Source: Pontibacter mangrovi (GTDB taxonomy: Bacteria > Bacteroidota > Bacteroidia > Cytophagales > Hymenobacteraceae). From it: a DNA stretch of 64,000 bases. The notes under the pieces are model-generated. The model worked only from the letters and a program-made list of their open reading frames with translations. It was not told where the DNA came from and did no database searches. The stretch covers positions 124,001 through 188,000 of the forward strand of contig NZ_VFRQ01000002.1 of NCBI RefSeq assembly GCF_006385705.1. Direction: 5' to 3'. Positions 9,413-17,519 of this stretch are shown one piece after another. The translations under genes and the position numbers were made by a program. Each line of letters starts with the position of its first letter. Position 1 is the stretch's first letter.

Positions 9413-10849
9413 CTACCTCACATCCCAGAACAGCTTCGTGCTGCTTTCATCGCCGCCAATGGCTGATGCAGCTGCTTCACGGTTTTCCGGGTTAAGCGTT
9501 TGCTCGTTTATGGGGTAGATCATGCGGGTGGGTATCGTTAATTGGGAAGCTCCTTCAATAACCGGTGGCTGCAGGTCTGGGGCATCCAGCCTCCTCCACT
9601 CCAGCCATGCTTCGTACCCGCGGTTGTACAGCGCAATCCACTTCTGCGTGCCGATCTTCTCTCGCCAATCGCCGGGGGCAGTGTTGTAGTTCACACCAGG
9701 CTGGTTCAAATAGGCCTCAGCCTCAGCCATTGAGGCTCCCCAATAGGTTATAGAGGCTATAATGGCAGCATTGTAGTGTTCTTCCGCAGTGCCCTCCACG
9801 TTATAGCCTCTTTCCACAGCCTCTGCCAGCAGGAACTCAACCTCTGAGAGGTCCAATAGCAAAGCCTCAAACGATGGTTCTATGATAAGATCACTCACTG
9901 TGGAGAAGCTAGAGTATGAGTTGGGGTAGCCATACCTGCCTCCTATATACTCACCGTCTACGGTAGTAAAGTAATACGGTCTTCTGGGGTCGTCCAGTTC
10001 ATTCATCACATCCACTAGGGTGCTGGCTGCTACATAGTCTTGCCTGGAAGTAAAGATCGGGTTTATGTTCGCGGAAACAGGGTTGTTGTTTGGCGGACCA
10101 CTCATGTATGGGAAGGCGGCATTATCTTCATTAAACTCAAACACATTTGGTGCAGCCTCCTCCACCAGCGTCTGGGCTTTGCCCGGGTCTACATCCGCAA
10201 TCACCATCGCTAACCTTAGCTTTAGCGAATTGCCAAACTTCACCCACTGATCCATGTTTCCACCGTACAGTACATCCCCTTGATCAATCCCGGGGACAGT
10301 GGGGTCAATAAGCCCCAAAGCCGTGTCTAGCCTTGACAGGATGTCGTTGTATATGGTCTGGGCATCATCATACGCCGGCAGGGCATTTTCCGGGTCCAGC
10401 GCTTGTGAGTAAGGCACGTCGCCGAACGTGGTTACCAGCACAGACCAAGTATACACCTGCATGATCTCTATCTGGGCCAACTGGTTGTTTTTAACAGCAA
10501 GAGCAAGTAGCTCATCCTCCGCCAGTATTCTTTCGGCCTCTTTCAGGTCTGCCAGCACGTCGCGGTATAAGGTCTGCCACATGTTCTGCGGGATAATGCG
10601 CGAGGTCATGTTATACCTTGGCTCATCCAGGTACTGGGTCGAGGTCCAGTGCTGCACATAGAACCTGTAGTTGTTGGTGTTTACGTTGGGCGTTGTCAGC
10701 ACATCCGTCAGGTTCTTTACAGCATTTGTAAACAAGGTAGCCGGCGGCGCCTCGGTGGCTCGCTTCGGGTCTACGTTATAGTCGTCCAGGCTATCCACGC
10801 ATGATGATATCAGCACCAGCGAGAATATACATATTAGATACTTCTTCAT
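9413..10849 (-). CDS. SusD/RagB family outer-membrane lipoprotein (second pair)
   Basis: A 478-residue lipoprotein with lipobox LISSC (Cys17). It has the same SusD-like_2 architecture as the first pair: TLFTNAVKNLTDVL near the N-terminus, YTWSVLVTTFGDVPYSQAL near residue 135, GGNMDQWVKFGNSLKLRLAM near 205, and the C-terminal GYEAWLEWRRLDAP with a terminal LFWDVR. It would cap the SusC transporter encoded just upstream (10-bp gap) and bind its nutrient at the cell surface. Overall similarity to the first SusD is modest, so the ligand is probably different. No degradative enzyme gene is nearby to suggest the substrate. Confidence 0.93.
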   Translation of the reverse strand: MKKYLICIFSLVLISSCVDSLDDYNVDPKRATEAPPATLFTNAVKNLTDVLTTPNVNTNNYRFYVQHWTSTQYLDEPRYNMTSRIIPQNMWQTLYRDVLADLKEAERILAEDELLALAVKNNQLAQIEIMQVYTWSVLVTTFGDVPYSQALDPENALPAYDDAQTIYNDILSRLDTALGLIDPTVPGIDQGDVLYGGNMDQWVKFGNSLKLRLAMVIADVDPGKAQTLVEEAAPNVFEFNEDNAAFPYMSGPPNNNPVSANINPIFTSRQDYVAASTLVDVMNELDDPRRPYYFTTVDGEYIGGRYGYPNSYSSFSTVSDLIIEPSFEALLLDLSEVEFLLAEAVERGYNVEGTAEEHYNAAIIASITYWGASMAEAEAYLNQPGVNYNTAPGDWREKIGTQKWIALYNRGYEAWLEWRRLDAPDLQPPVIEGASQLTIPTRMIYPINEQTLNPENREAAASAIGGDESSTKLFWDVR

Positions 10850-10859
10850 TTCCTGATCT

Positions 10860-13800
10860 TTAAAAATTTAACCTAACATTAAATCCATAAGTTTTTACAG
10901 CCGGATAAGCACCACTCTGGTAGCCTCTGGCAGCGTTGCCTGAGCTCAGGCCTTCTTCCGGGTCAGAGTACTTCATGTTCTTATGGATGATCCACAGGTT
11001 GCGGCCTATAAGTTGCAGATCCACACCTTTTATAAAGTCAACGCTCTCGAGAAGCGACTGAGGCAGCGAATATGTCAGAGCCACTTCGCGTAGCTTTACA
11101 AAGCTGCCATCAAATACATACCAGGCTCTTGGGGCGCCTACATAGTTATTAGCAGCGTATCCGAAAGGAGTCAGGCCGTCGCCATTCTGGTTCTCTGCAT
11201 AGATGTCGTTCTGAGAGCCGTCCTCTTTAACACCTGGTAAAAGTATACCACCGCCTTCTGCAACAGGAAGCCTGGAAGGATTGCCTTTGTCGTTCAGACC
11301 TGCCGTATGGGGGTACAAGCCAGTTGCCTCGCCGTACCACTGGTCCAGCGAGAAGATGTCGCCGCCCTGGCGAATATCGATCAGGAAGCCAAGGGAAATG
11401 CCCCGGTAGCTAAGTGTGTTGTTGATACCGCCCAACCAATCGGGGTTAGGGTCACCGATGATCGCGTTGGAGCCCGGAGTAACCAAGTAGTAGCCATCCG
11501 AGTTAACGGTGCGCTGCCCGTTGGTGTAAACAAAGTCGTTGCCCCTGATGATGCCGTAAGGCTCGCCTACTGCCGCGTTGAGCGAAACGCCACCCTGGAG
11601 AGATAAAGTTGTCAACGATATGTTCTGCACGTCCTGGTACAAACTAAGCACTTCGTTTCTGTTGCGCGAGAAGTTCAGGTTTAAGTTCCAGGTAAAGTCG
11701 CCCTGAAAAGGAGTGACGAAAGCTGTTACCTCAAAGCCCCTATTCTCCACCTCTCCGGCATTCACGAATCGTTGTGTATAACCACTTGCCGAGGTAGTGC
11801 TTACAGGTATGATCTGATCCACGGTATTAGACTTGTACCAAGTAAAATCAAACCCAAACAGGCTGTTGAAGAACTCTGCTTCCACGCCAGCCTCAAAGCT
11901 TTTCTGCCGCTCAGGCTTCAGCTCCAGGTTGTTTTTAATGTTAGGAAGAGAGAACAGCGGCACCGAGCCGAAGCCGGTTGGTTTGTCGTACACGCTCAGG
12001 ATACTCAAAGGAGGCGCATCGTTGCCTACCTCTGCATAGTTTACACGCACCTTGCCATGCGACAGCCAGTCTACATCAAGCGCGTTAGAGAAGACATAGT
12101 TGGCCGCAATAGCAGGGTAGAAGTATGAGTTATTATCCTCCGGCAATGTGGTGGATTTATCCTGACGAGCGGATAGCTCCAGGAACAGCATCTCTTTGTA
12201 GCCGAAGTTCGCATTGGCAAAGATGCCGTCAACCCCTCTGCGCCAGGAGTCTTCCACAGGAGGCTCAATAGGGCTTACTGTGTTCGAAAGCGAGTACAGC
12301 TCTGGCACTGCAAGGCCACCGTTCGTAGATGCCCTCACAGAGTTCATGCGCTCCCTGCGCAGGTTTCCCCCCAGCAAACCCGTAAAGCTGATATCCTCGG
12401 TGATATCCTTTTTGAAGTTTAACATGAGGTCAAAGTTCGTTTCGTTAAAATCTCTGTTAAACCGGGTATAGTCGCTCAAGTCTGCACTGCCTATCGCCAC
12501 ACGCTCTTCCTGAAAGTCGGTGGTGGTGTTGATGGCAACACGCCCCATTACGTTAAACCAATCGGTAAACTTATAGGTAGTAGTACCATAACCGTAGAAG
12601 TTGTCGCGGCTGTCGTTAGAGAAGTTCTCGAACCTAGACCAGTAGGGGTTATCAGAATAGATAGGCCCGGTGTTGCTGGCATTCCAGTTCCAGGTAATGT
12701 TCTGCCGGTTCCTAAAATAAGCCTCTTCCTGCTCTTTAATGTCCACGTTGGTTTGCCACCACTGCCTGAACTGCTGGTTTGGGTTACGTCCGTTATAGCC
12801 GGTACCATACCTGCCTACACCTTTTACCCGTGTATAGTTGGCGGAGGCACTCACGGCCAGCTTCTCGGTAGCGTCGAACGTGCCGTTGAAGTTGAACAGG
12901 TCCTTGTCGATGGTGCTGTTTGGCAGGTTGCCTTTAATGTCGTTGCGGGTATAGCCAACGTTAAAGGTGGTGTTGGTGCCACCGCCGCTCACAATAATGC
13001 TCTGGTTGGAGTTAACCCCTGTTTCGTAGAAAGTACTGGGGTCATTGTCGGCGGCTACCCATGGCCTTGTTTTACCGAAGTTCGGGTGAAACGGATCGAT
13101 GGCATCCCACTGGTACACCTGCAGGTTCGGGTCGAACCTGGGGCCGTAAGAGGCATCATCCTGGAAGCGCACTACCGGTGCCTCGCCGCTGCCTAAGTCC
13201 TGGGGTGCCCGGAAGCCCTGAAAATATCCACCGCCATACTCCTTCTGATACCTGATAAAAGTGCTCTCATCTATGTGGCTCCAGGTTACGCCACTGTTCA
13301 CGGTTATGTTCAGATCGTTCTTTCGGCCTTTTTTGGTGGTGATCATGATCACACCGTTGGCTGCGCGCGAACCGTAGAGGGCTGTTGCCGCCGCACCTTT
13401 CAGCACGTTTACCGACTCAATATTGTCCGGGTTCAGGTCGGCAGCGGCGTTACCGAAGTCGGCACCTGCCCTACCTGTTTGCTGGTCAGCGGTGTTGTTG
13501 TTGGCGTTACTTACCGGCACGCCGTCTATCACGAACAGGGCCTGGTTATTACCGGTGATGGAGGAGTAACCCCGAATAATCACGTTGGTGGAACCGCCCA
13601 TGGTGTTGTTGGACCGAATGTCCAGGCCGGCCACCTTGCCTGATAGCGTGTTCACAAAATCGCTGCTTCTGGTTCGGGTTACCTGGTCTCCGCTAACCTC
13701 CTGGGCCGAATATGCCAGCTCGTTTCTGGTTCGCTCGATACCCAGGGCCGTTACCACAACCTCTTCCAGTTGCTCTGTGTCAGTGGCCAGTGTTACATCA

Positions 13801-14075
13801 ATTGTGTTTTCATTGCCAATGGCACGCTCAACAGTCTGATAGCCGATAAAGCGGAACACCAGCGTGTTGCCTCCCTCCGGCACATTGATAGAGTACTCCC
13901 CTTCGGCTCCGGTTGTAGAGCCCACCGTGGTACCCTTTACGATCACCGCTACGCCAGGCAGCGGTTGGTTGGTAGTAGCATCCATTACCCTACCAGTGAT
14001 GGTCCTAACCTGTGCCATGGCCTGATGCAGCAGGACCGACACAAGCAAAAGACTCAGGAATAGAACTTTCTTCAT
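10860..14075 (-). CDS. SusC/RagA family TonB-linked outer-membrane protein (second pair)
   Basis: A 1071-residue TonB-dependent transporter. Signal peptide residues 1-21 end HQAMA; the carboxypeptidase-regulatory-like domain follows (VRTITGRVMDATTNQPLPG), then EVVVTALGIER and a plug with VNTLSGKVAGLDI, IRGYSS and GVIMITTKKG, and the barrel with C-terminal YGFNVRLNF. The first 120 residues and even some DNA (36 identical bases at 8508-8543 and near 13991-14026) match the first susC, while the barrel differs. This points to paralogues kept similar at their 5' ends by recent duplication or gene conversion. It forms an operon with the susD downstream. Confidence 0.96.
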   Translation of the reverse strand: MKKVLFLSLLLVSVLLHQAMAQVRTITGRVMDATTNQPLPGVAVIVKGTTVGSTTGAEGEYSINVPEGGNTLVFRFIGYQTVERAIGNENTIDVTLATDTEQLEEVVVTALGIERTRNELAYSAQEVSGDQVTRTRSSDFVNTLSGKVAGLDIRSNNTMGGSTNVIIRGYSSITGNNQALFVIDGVPVSNANNNTADQQTGRAGADFGNAAADLNPDNIESVNVLKGAAATALYGSRAANGVIMITTKKGRKNDLNITVNSGVTWSHIDESTFIRYQKEYGGGYFQGFRAPQDLGSGEAPVVRFQDDASYGPRFDPNLQVYQWDAIDPFHPNFGKTRPWVAADNDPSTFYETGVNSNQSIIVSGGGTNTTFNVGYTRNDIKGNLPNSTIDKDLFNFNGTFDATEKLAVSASANYTRVKGVGRYGTGYNGRNPNQQFRQWWQTNVDIKEQEEAYFRNRQNITWNWNASNTGPIYSDNPYWSRFENFSNDSRDNFYGYGTTTYKFTDWFNVMGRVAINTTTDFQEERVAIGSADLSDYTRFNRDFNETNFDLMLNFKKDITEDISFTGLLGGNLRRERMNSVRASTNGGLAVPELYSLSNTVSPIEPPVEDSWRRGVDGIFANANFGYKEMLFLELSARQDKSTTLPEDNNSYFYPAIAANYVFSNALDVDWLSHGKVRVNYAEVGNDAPPLSILSVYDKPTGFGSVPLFSLPNIKNNLELKPERQKSFEAGVEAEFFNSLFGFDFTWYKSNTVDQIIPVSTTSASGYTQRFVNAGEVENRGFEVTAFVTPFQGDFTWNLNLNFSRNRNEVLSLYQDVQNISLTTLSLQGGVSLNAAVGEPYGIIRGNDFVYTNGQRTVNSDGYYLVTPGSNAIIGDPNPDWLGGINNTLSYRGISLGFLIDIRQGGDIFSLDQWYGEATGLYPHTAGLNDKGNPSRLPVAEGGGILLPGVKEDGSQNDIYAENQNGDGLTPFGYAANNYVGAPRAWYVFDGSFVKLREVALTYSLPQSLLESVDFIKGVDLQLIGRNLWIIHKNMKYSDPEEGLSSGNAARGYQSGAYPAVKTYGFNVRLNF

Positions 14076-14785
14076 TGTGTTTTAGATTAAAGTGTAGTTT
14101 AGATAAGGCGGTAAAAAATCAGTAGCTAATCAGCACAAGACAAGGGGGAGGTCTGGGCGCAACGTAAGCGCAGAGGCACATAAGTGCCAAGGGAAGAAAA
14201 GCACCTCAGTAGCCGCACCATGCGGCACTCGGGCAAGTGAAAAAGATACTGTTTTCGACAGAGGGATAAAGGCTGCTGTCCCGCTAAGGCTGCACCTTAA
14301 CCATGTATGTCTTTTGTAATAAGAGTTTTACAGCGAAGACTTATACTAAGCAGATAACTACACATGGTGCACAGAAGGCACCAGACAAAGAAGTAAAGTT
14401 TGTTTCATACGTTCATCTCTAAACAACTGAAACCCCTAAATAATATAAATATTTAAATATAACACTGGTGCAACCTCTTCACAAAGTCTTCTCATGCTTC
14501 CTGTTGCACTCCGCACAGCAAAACACATAATAAACTAATAATCAGCATTTTGCTATAAATAACCGACAATATATTACAATTATTAGTTATTATAGTTACA
14601 CTTGTTTTATACGTATATTAAGCTTTCTGCGGTTGCAGTTTTATTTAATTCTTAAGAGAGTAAGTGGCTGTAGGATAGCAATTTGCTGGTTGGAGCAGGT
14701 TAAGAATGGCTGTAAAACCAAAGAGCCCGGACTTACTTTCCGGGCTCTTTGGTTTAATATATAACTATTTTTATTTAAAATAAAA
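14076..14785. other. susC leader and intergenic region
   Basis: A 710-bp gap with no gene. On the minus strand the 250 bp next to the susC start are GC-rich with several small stems (GGCAC/GTGCC near 14176-14189, GCGC/GCGC near 14157-14171, GCCGCA/TGCGGC near 14212-14226). The stretch before the ATG, of the form AAACT..CACTTTAA..CTAA.ACACA, is shared with the first susC leader. Bases 14400-14640 are A+T-rich and are the likely promoter zone. The feoB terminator lies at 14714-14756. Confidence 0.55.
14714..14756. terminator. terminator after feoB
   Basis: AAACCAAAGAGCCCGG and CCGGGCTCTTTGGTTT form a 16-bp perfect stem with a 9-base loop. It stands 30 bp downstream of the feoB stop on the minus strand and is symmetric enough to act in both directions. 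Confidence 0.9.
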
Positions 14786-16939
14786 TCAACTAAATAACTG
14801 AAAGACTATAAACGCCATAACATAGGCTAACCCACTCATGTACACCAGTTGGGCGGCAGGCCACATCCAGCTTTTCGTCTCGCGGCGGACAATAGCCAGC
14901 GTACTGGCGCACTGCATGGCAAACAGGTAAAAGATCATGAGCGAGAAGCCACGGGCCGGCGTAAAGAACGGGTCGCCGTTGGCGTCTTTCTCCGCCATCA
15001 GCTTCTCCTTTATCGTTGTCACGTTCTCCTCCTCACCTATACTATAGATAGTGGAGATAGTGCCTACAAACACCTCGCGGGCGGCAAAGGAGGTAAGCAG
15101 CGCTATGCCAATCTTCCAGTCGTAGCCCAGCGGCCTGATGACTGGCTCTATGGAACGGCCCACAATGCCTGCGTAAGAAGACTCCAGTTGGTGGGATGCG
15201 ATTCTGTTCTCGGTCTGCACTTCCGTGAGTCCTTCTGTTTTTGCCTCGCGCAGCGCCCGCTGCTCGGCCTGCTCAAAATTATCGCCGGGACCATAAGAGG
15301 CCAGTACCCAAAGTATAACCGAGATGGCCACGATCACTTTACCGGCCTCAAACACGAATGCCTTTACCTTCTCCACAATCGTAATGCCCACGTTTTTCCA
15401 GCGCGGCATCTTATAGGTCGGGAACTCCATGATGAAGTAGCTGCGCTCGCGGGCCTTCAGGATAACCTTGAGCAGCAGCGCCGAAAATATGGCTGCCAGG
15501 AAGCCGATCAGGTAGAGGCCCATCAGCACCAGGCCCTGCAGGTTCAGGAAGCCAAGGTAGTACTTATCGGGCACCACCAGCGCAATCAGCACGGTATACA
15601 CCGGGATGCGGGCAGAGCAGCTCATGAGCGGCGTCACGAAGATCGTGATCATCCGGTCTTTCCAGTTCTCGATGGTACGCGCCGACATAACGGCAGGCAC
15701 GGCACAGGCCACACCCGAGATAAGCGGCACCACGCTTTTGCCGTTCAACCCGAACTTGCGCATGATCTTATCCATCATAAAGGTAACGCGGGCCATGTAG
15801 CCGGTCTCCTCCAATATGGCGATAAAGGCGAAAAGTATGGCAATCTGCGGCACAAACACCAGCACGCCACCCAGGCCGGCAATCACGCCTTCAGTTAAAA
15901 GGTTTACCAACGGTCCGCTAAAGTTCTCCTGGATCAGGCTGTTCAGGGCGGCAATGCCGCCGTCGATCAGATCCATGGGGTAGCTGGCCCAGGCAAAGAT
16001 AGCCTGGAAGATGAGAAAAAGTATAGCAAAGAAAATGAGGTAGCCAAACACCCGGTGCGTCAGGATCTGGTCCAGGCGGTTGCTGAACTTCTCGTCTTTC
16101 TCCGCCTTCTCCACGCGCACAGCATCCAGCAGCAGCTCGTTGATGCGGGTGTAGCGGGCGATGGTTTCATCGGCCTGCCGCGCGTTAGACTTAAAATCGG
16201 CAGCTTCCAACTGCTCACCCAGCCAGGCCAGGTCCTCCTCTTTCAGGAACTTGAGGCTTTTATACTGGTGGGCAAACTGCAGGGCCAGGTAATCGTTGCT
16301 CAGGCTGAAGCGGCTTTTTATACTTTGCAGCAGCGGTTGCAAATCAGCGGGAATCGTAAAGAAAGGCCGCTCCACTGCGTTCAGCTGCTGGGTCATCACA
16401 ATTTTAAGGGCAGCCACCCCAACGCCTTTGCGGGCATTCATGGGGATAACCGGCACACCCAGCTCGCGCTGCAGCAGCTCCACGTCAATCTTCACCCCTT
16501 CCTGCTCGGCCACATCCACCATGTTCAGGGCCAGCACCACCGGCAGCTGCAGGTCGGCCAGCTGCGTAAACAGCAGCAGGTTGCGCTTCAGGTTAGAGGC
16601 GTCGGCGGTCACAATAACCAGGTCCGGGAAGTGCTTGGAGGTAGGGTCGTAGAGCAGGTCCGTGATAACGCGCTCATCCAACGATTTTGGGTACAGGCTG
16701 TAGGTGCCCGGCAGGTCGATGATCTCGGCCCGGATAGCCGGGGTAAGCTGGCTGTAACCTGTTTTCTTATCAACTGTAACACCCGGAAAATTGCCCACCT
16801 TTTGGTTGAGGCCGGTAAGCTGGTTAAAAAGCGATGTTTTGCCAGAGTTGGGGTTGCCGATCAAGGCAATTTTCACCTCCTCCGGCCTGGCAGAAGTACG
16901 CTCTGCCGGTTTTATTTCGGGTTGGGTAGCTACAGTCAT
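14786..16939 (-). CDS. feoB: ferrous iron transport protein B
   Basis: A 717-residue FeoB, normal length. The cytoplasmic G domain comes first: G1 GNPNSGKT at 28-35, G3 DLPG at 75-78 and G4 NMVD near 140. A helical GDI-like spacer follows to about residue 275, then two Gate regions with about 8-10 membrane segments, including LISGVACAVPAVMSAR and PLMSCSARIPVY, where the conserved cysteines proposed for the pore are present. It takes up Fe(II) across the inner membrane. feoA lies 8 bp upstream, and both are probably expressed together in low oxygen or low iron, though no Fur box was identified. Confidence 0.97.
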   Translation of the reverse strand: MTVATQPEIKPAERTSARPEEVKIALIGNPNSGKTSLFNQLTGLNQKVGNFPGVTVDKKTGYSQLTPAIRAEIIDLPGTYSLYPKSLDERVITDLLYDPTSKHFPDLVIVTADASNLKRNLLLFTQLADLQLPVVLALNMVDVAEQEGVKIDVELLQRELGVPVIPMNARKGVGVAALKIVMTQQLNAVERPFFTIPADLQPLLQSIKSRFSLSNDYLALQFAHQYKSLKFLKEEDLAWLGEQLEAADFKSNARQADETIARYTRINELLLDAVRVEKAEKDEKFSNRLDQILTHRVFGYLIFFAILFLIFQAIFAWASYPMDLIDGGIAALNSLIQENFSGPLVNLLTEGVIAGLGGVLVFVPQIAILFAFIAILEETGYMARVTFMMDKIMRKFGLNGKSVVPLISGVACAVPAVMSARTIENWKDRMITIFVTPLMSCSARIPVYTVLIALVVPDKYYLGFLNLQGLVLMGLYLIGFLAAIFSALLLKVILKARERSYFIMEFPTYKMPRWKNVGITIVEKVKAFVFEAGKVIVAISVILWVLASYGPGDNFEQAEQRALREAKTEGLTEVQTENRIASHQLESSYAGIVGRSIEPVIRPLGYDWKIGIALLTSFAAREVFVGTISTIYSIGEEENVTTIKEKLMAEKDANGDPFFTPARGFSLMIFYLFAMQCASTLAIVRRETKSWMWPAAQLVYMSGLAYVMAFIVFQLFS

Positions 16940-16947
16940 GAAAAAGT

Positions 16948-17190
16948 CTACTGCTTGAGTAAAATAGTCTCGGCTTCGTCTAAGCGCAGGGAGAGGGTGT
17001 AGTTGTTCACGATGATGGTGATAGGGTCGCCGAGCGGCGCACGGCTGTTCATCTTGATCTCCGTACCGGGAATACAGCCCATTTCGAGCAGTTTCAGGCC
17101 CATTTCAGGGTCTTGCAGGCAGCAGATCACGCCCCGCTCTCCTATCTTCATGTCGCGTACCGATTTGCGCTCTTCGTGCTTCTCTGCCAT
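16948..17190 (-). CDS. feoA: ferrous iron transport protein A
   Basis: An 80-residue FeoA with an SH3-like FeoA domain: SVRDMKIGERGVICCL, then LKLLEMGCIPGTEIKMNSRAPLGDP and a C-terminal LRLDEAETILL. It is a small cytoplasmic partner of FeoB. The frame can be extended to a TTG at 17241, but the ATG at 17190 gives the normal domain boundary, so it is preferred. A short A-rich region with AGAGGAA lies about 15 bp upstream of that ATG. No FeoC was seen. Confidence 0.93.
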   Translation of the reverse strand: MAEKHEERKSVRDMKIGERGVICCLQDPEMGLKLLEMGCIPGTEIKMNSRAPLGDPITIIVNNYTLSLRLDEAETILLKQ

Positions 17191-17241
17191 GTGCTGCACC
17201 TGTTTCCTCTCTTTATTTAGACTGTTTATAAACAATCGCAA

Positions 17242-17519
17242 GTTACAAGGTGTTCAACTTTAAAGCAAAAGATTTGATTTAATGGCGGGAGTAATTGCAA
17301 AATTGTTTAATTGTTGATTGCTGATTGTTAGTGGTGGTGGTTAATCGTTGATTGTTGGGTGGCTTAATTGTTAAATTGCTATTTCGAACTACTAGCTTAT
17401 TCCGCAACTGTAAACACAGGGGGAACTAGAAGCACGCATTTCCAGTCTGCTTTTCAACAATTAACAATCAACAACCAACAATTAAACAGTTTAGCCATTT
17501 AACAATGTAGCAATTAAAC
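17242..17519. repeat. AACAATTAAC-type intergenic repeat
   Basis: Two blocks, 17294-17382 and 17456-17519, consist of degenerate AATTGTTAAATTGTTGATTG and the opposite strand form, in inverted arrangement around a unique core. The same kind of sequence is found at 20136-20192, 25780-25822, 52980-53010, 53105-53140 and 53700-53785. No gene is present. Confidence 0.75.
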
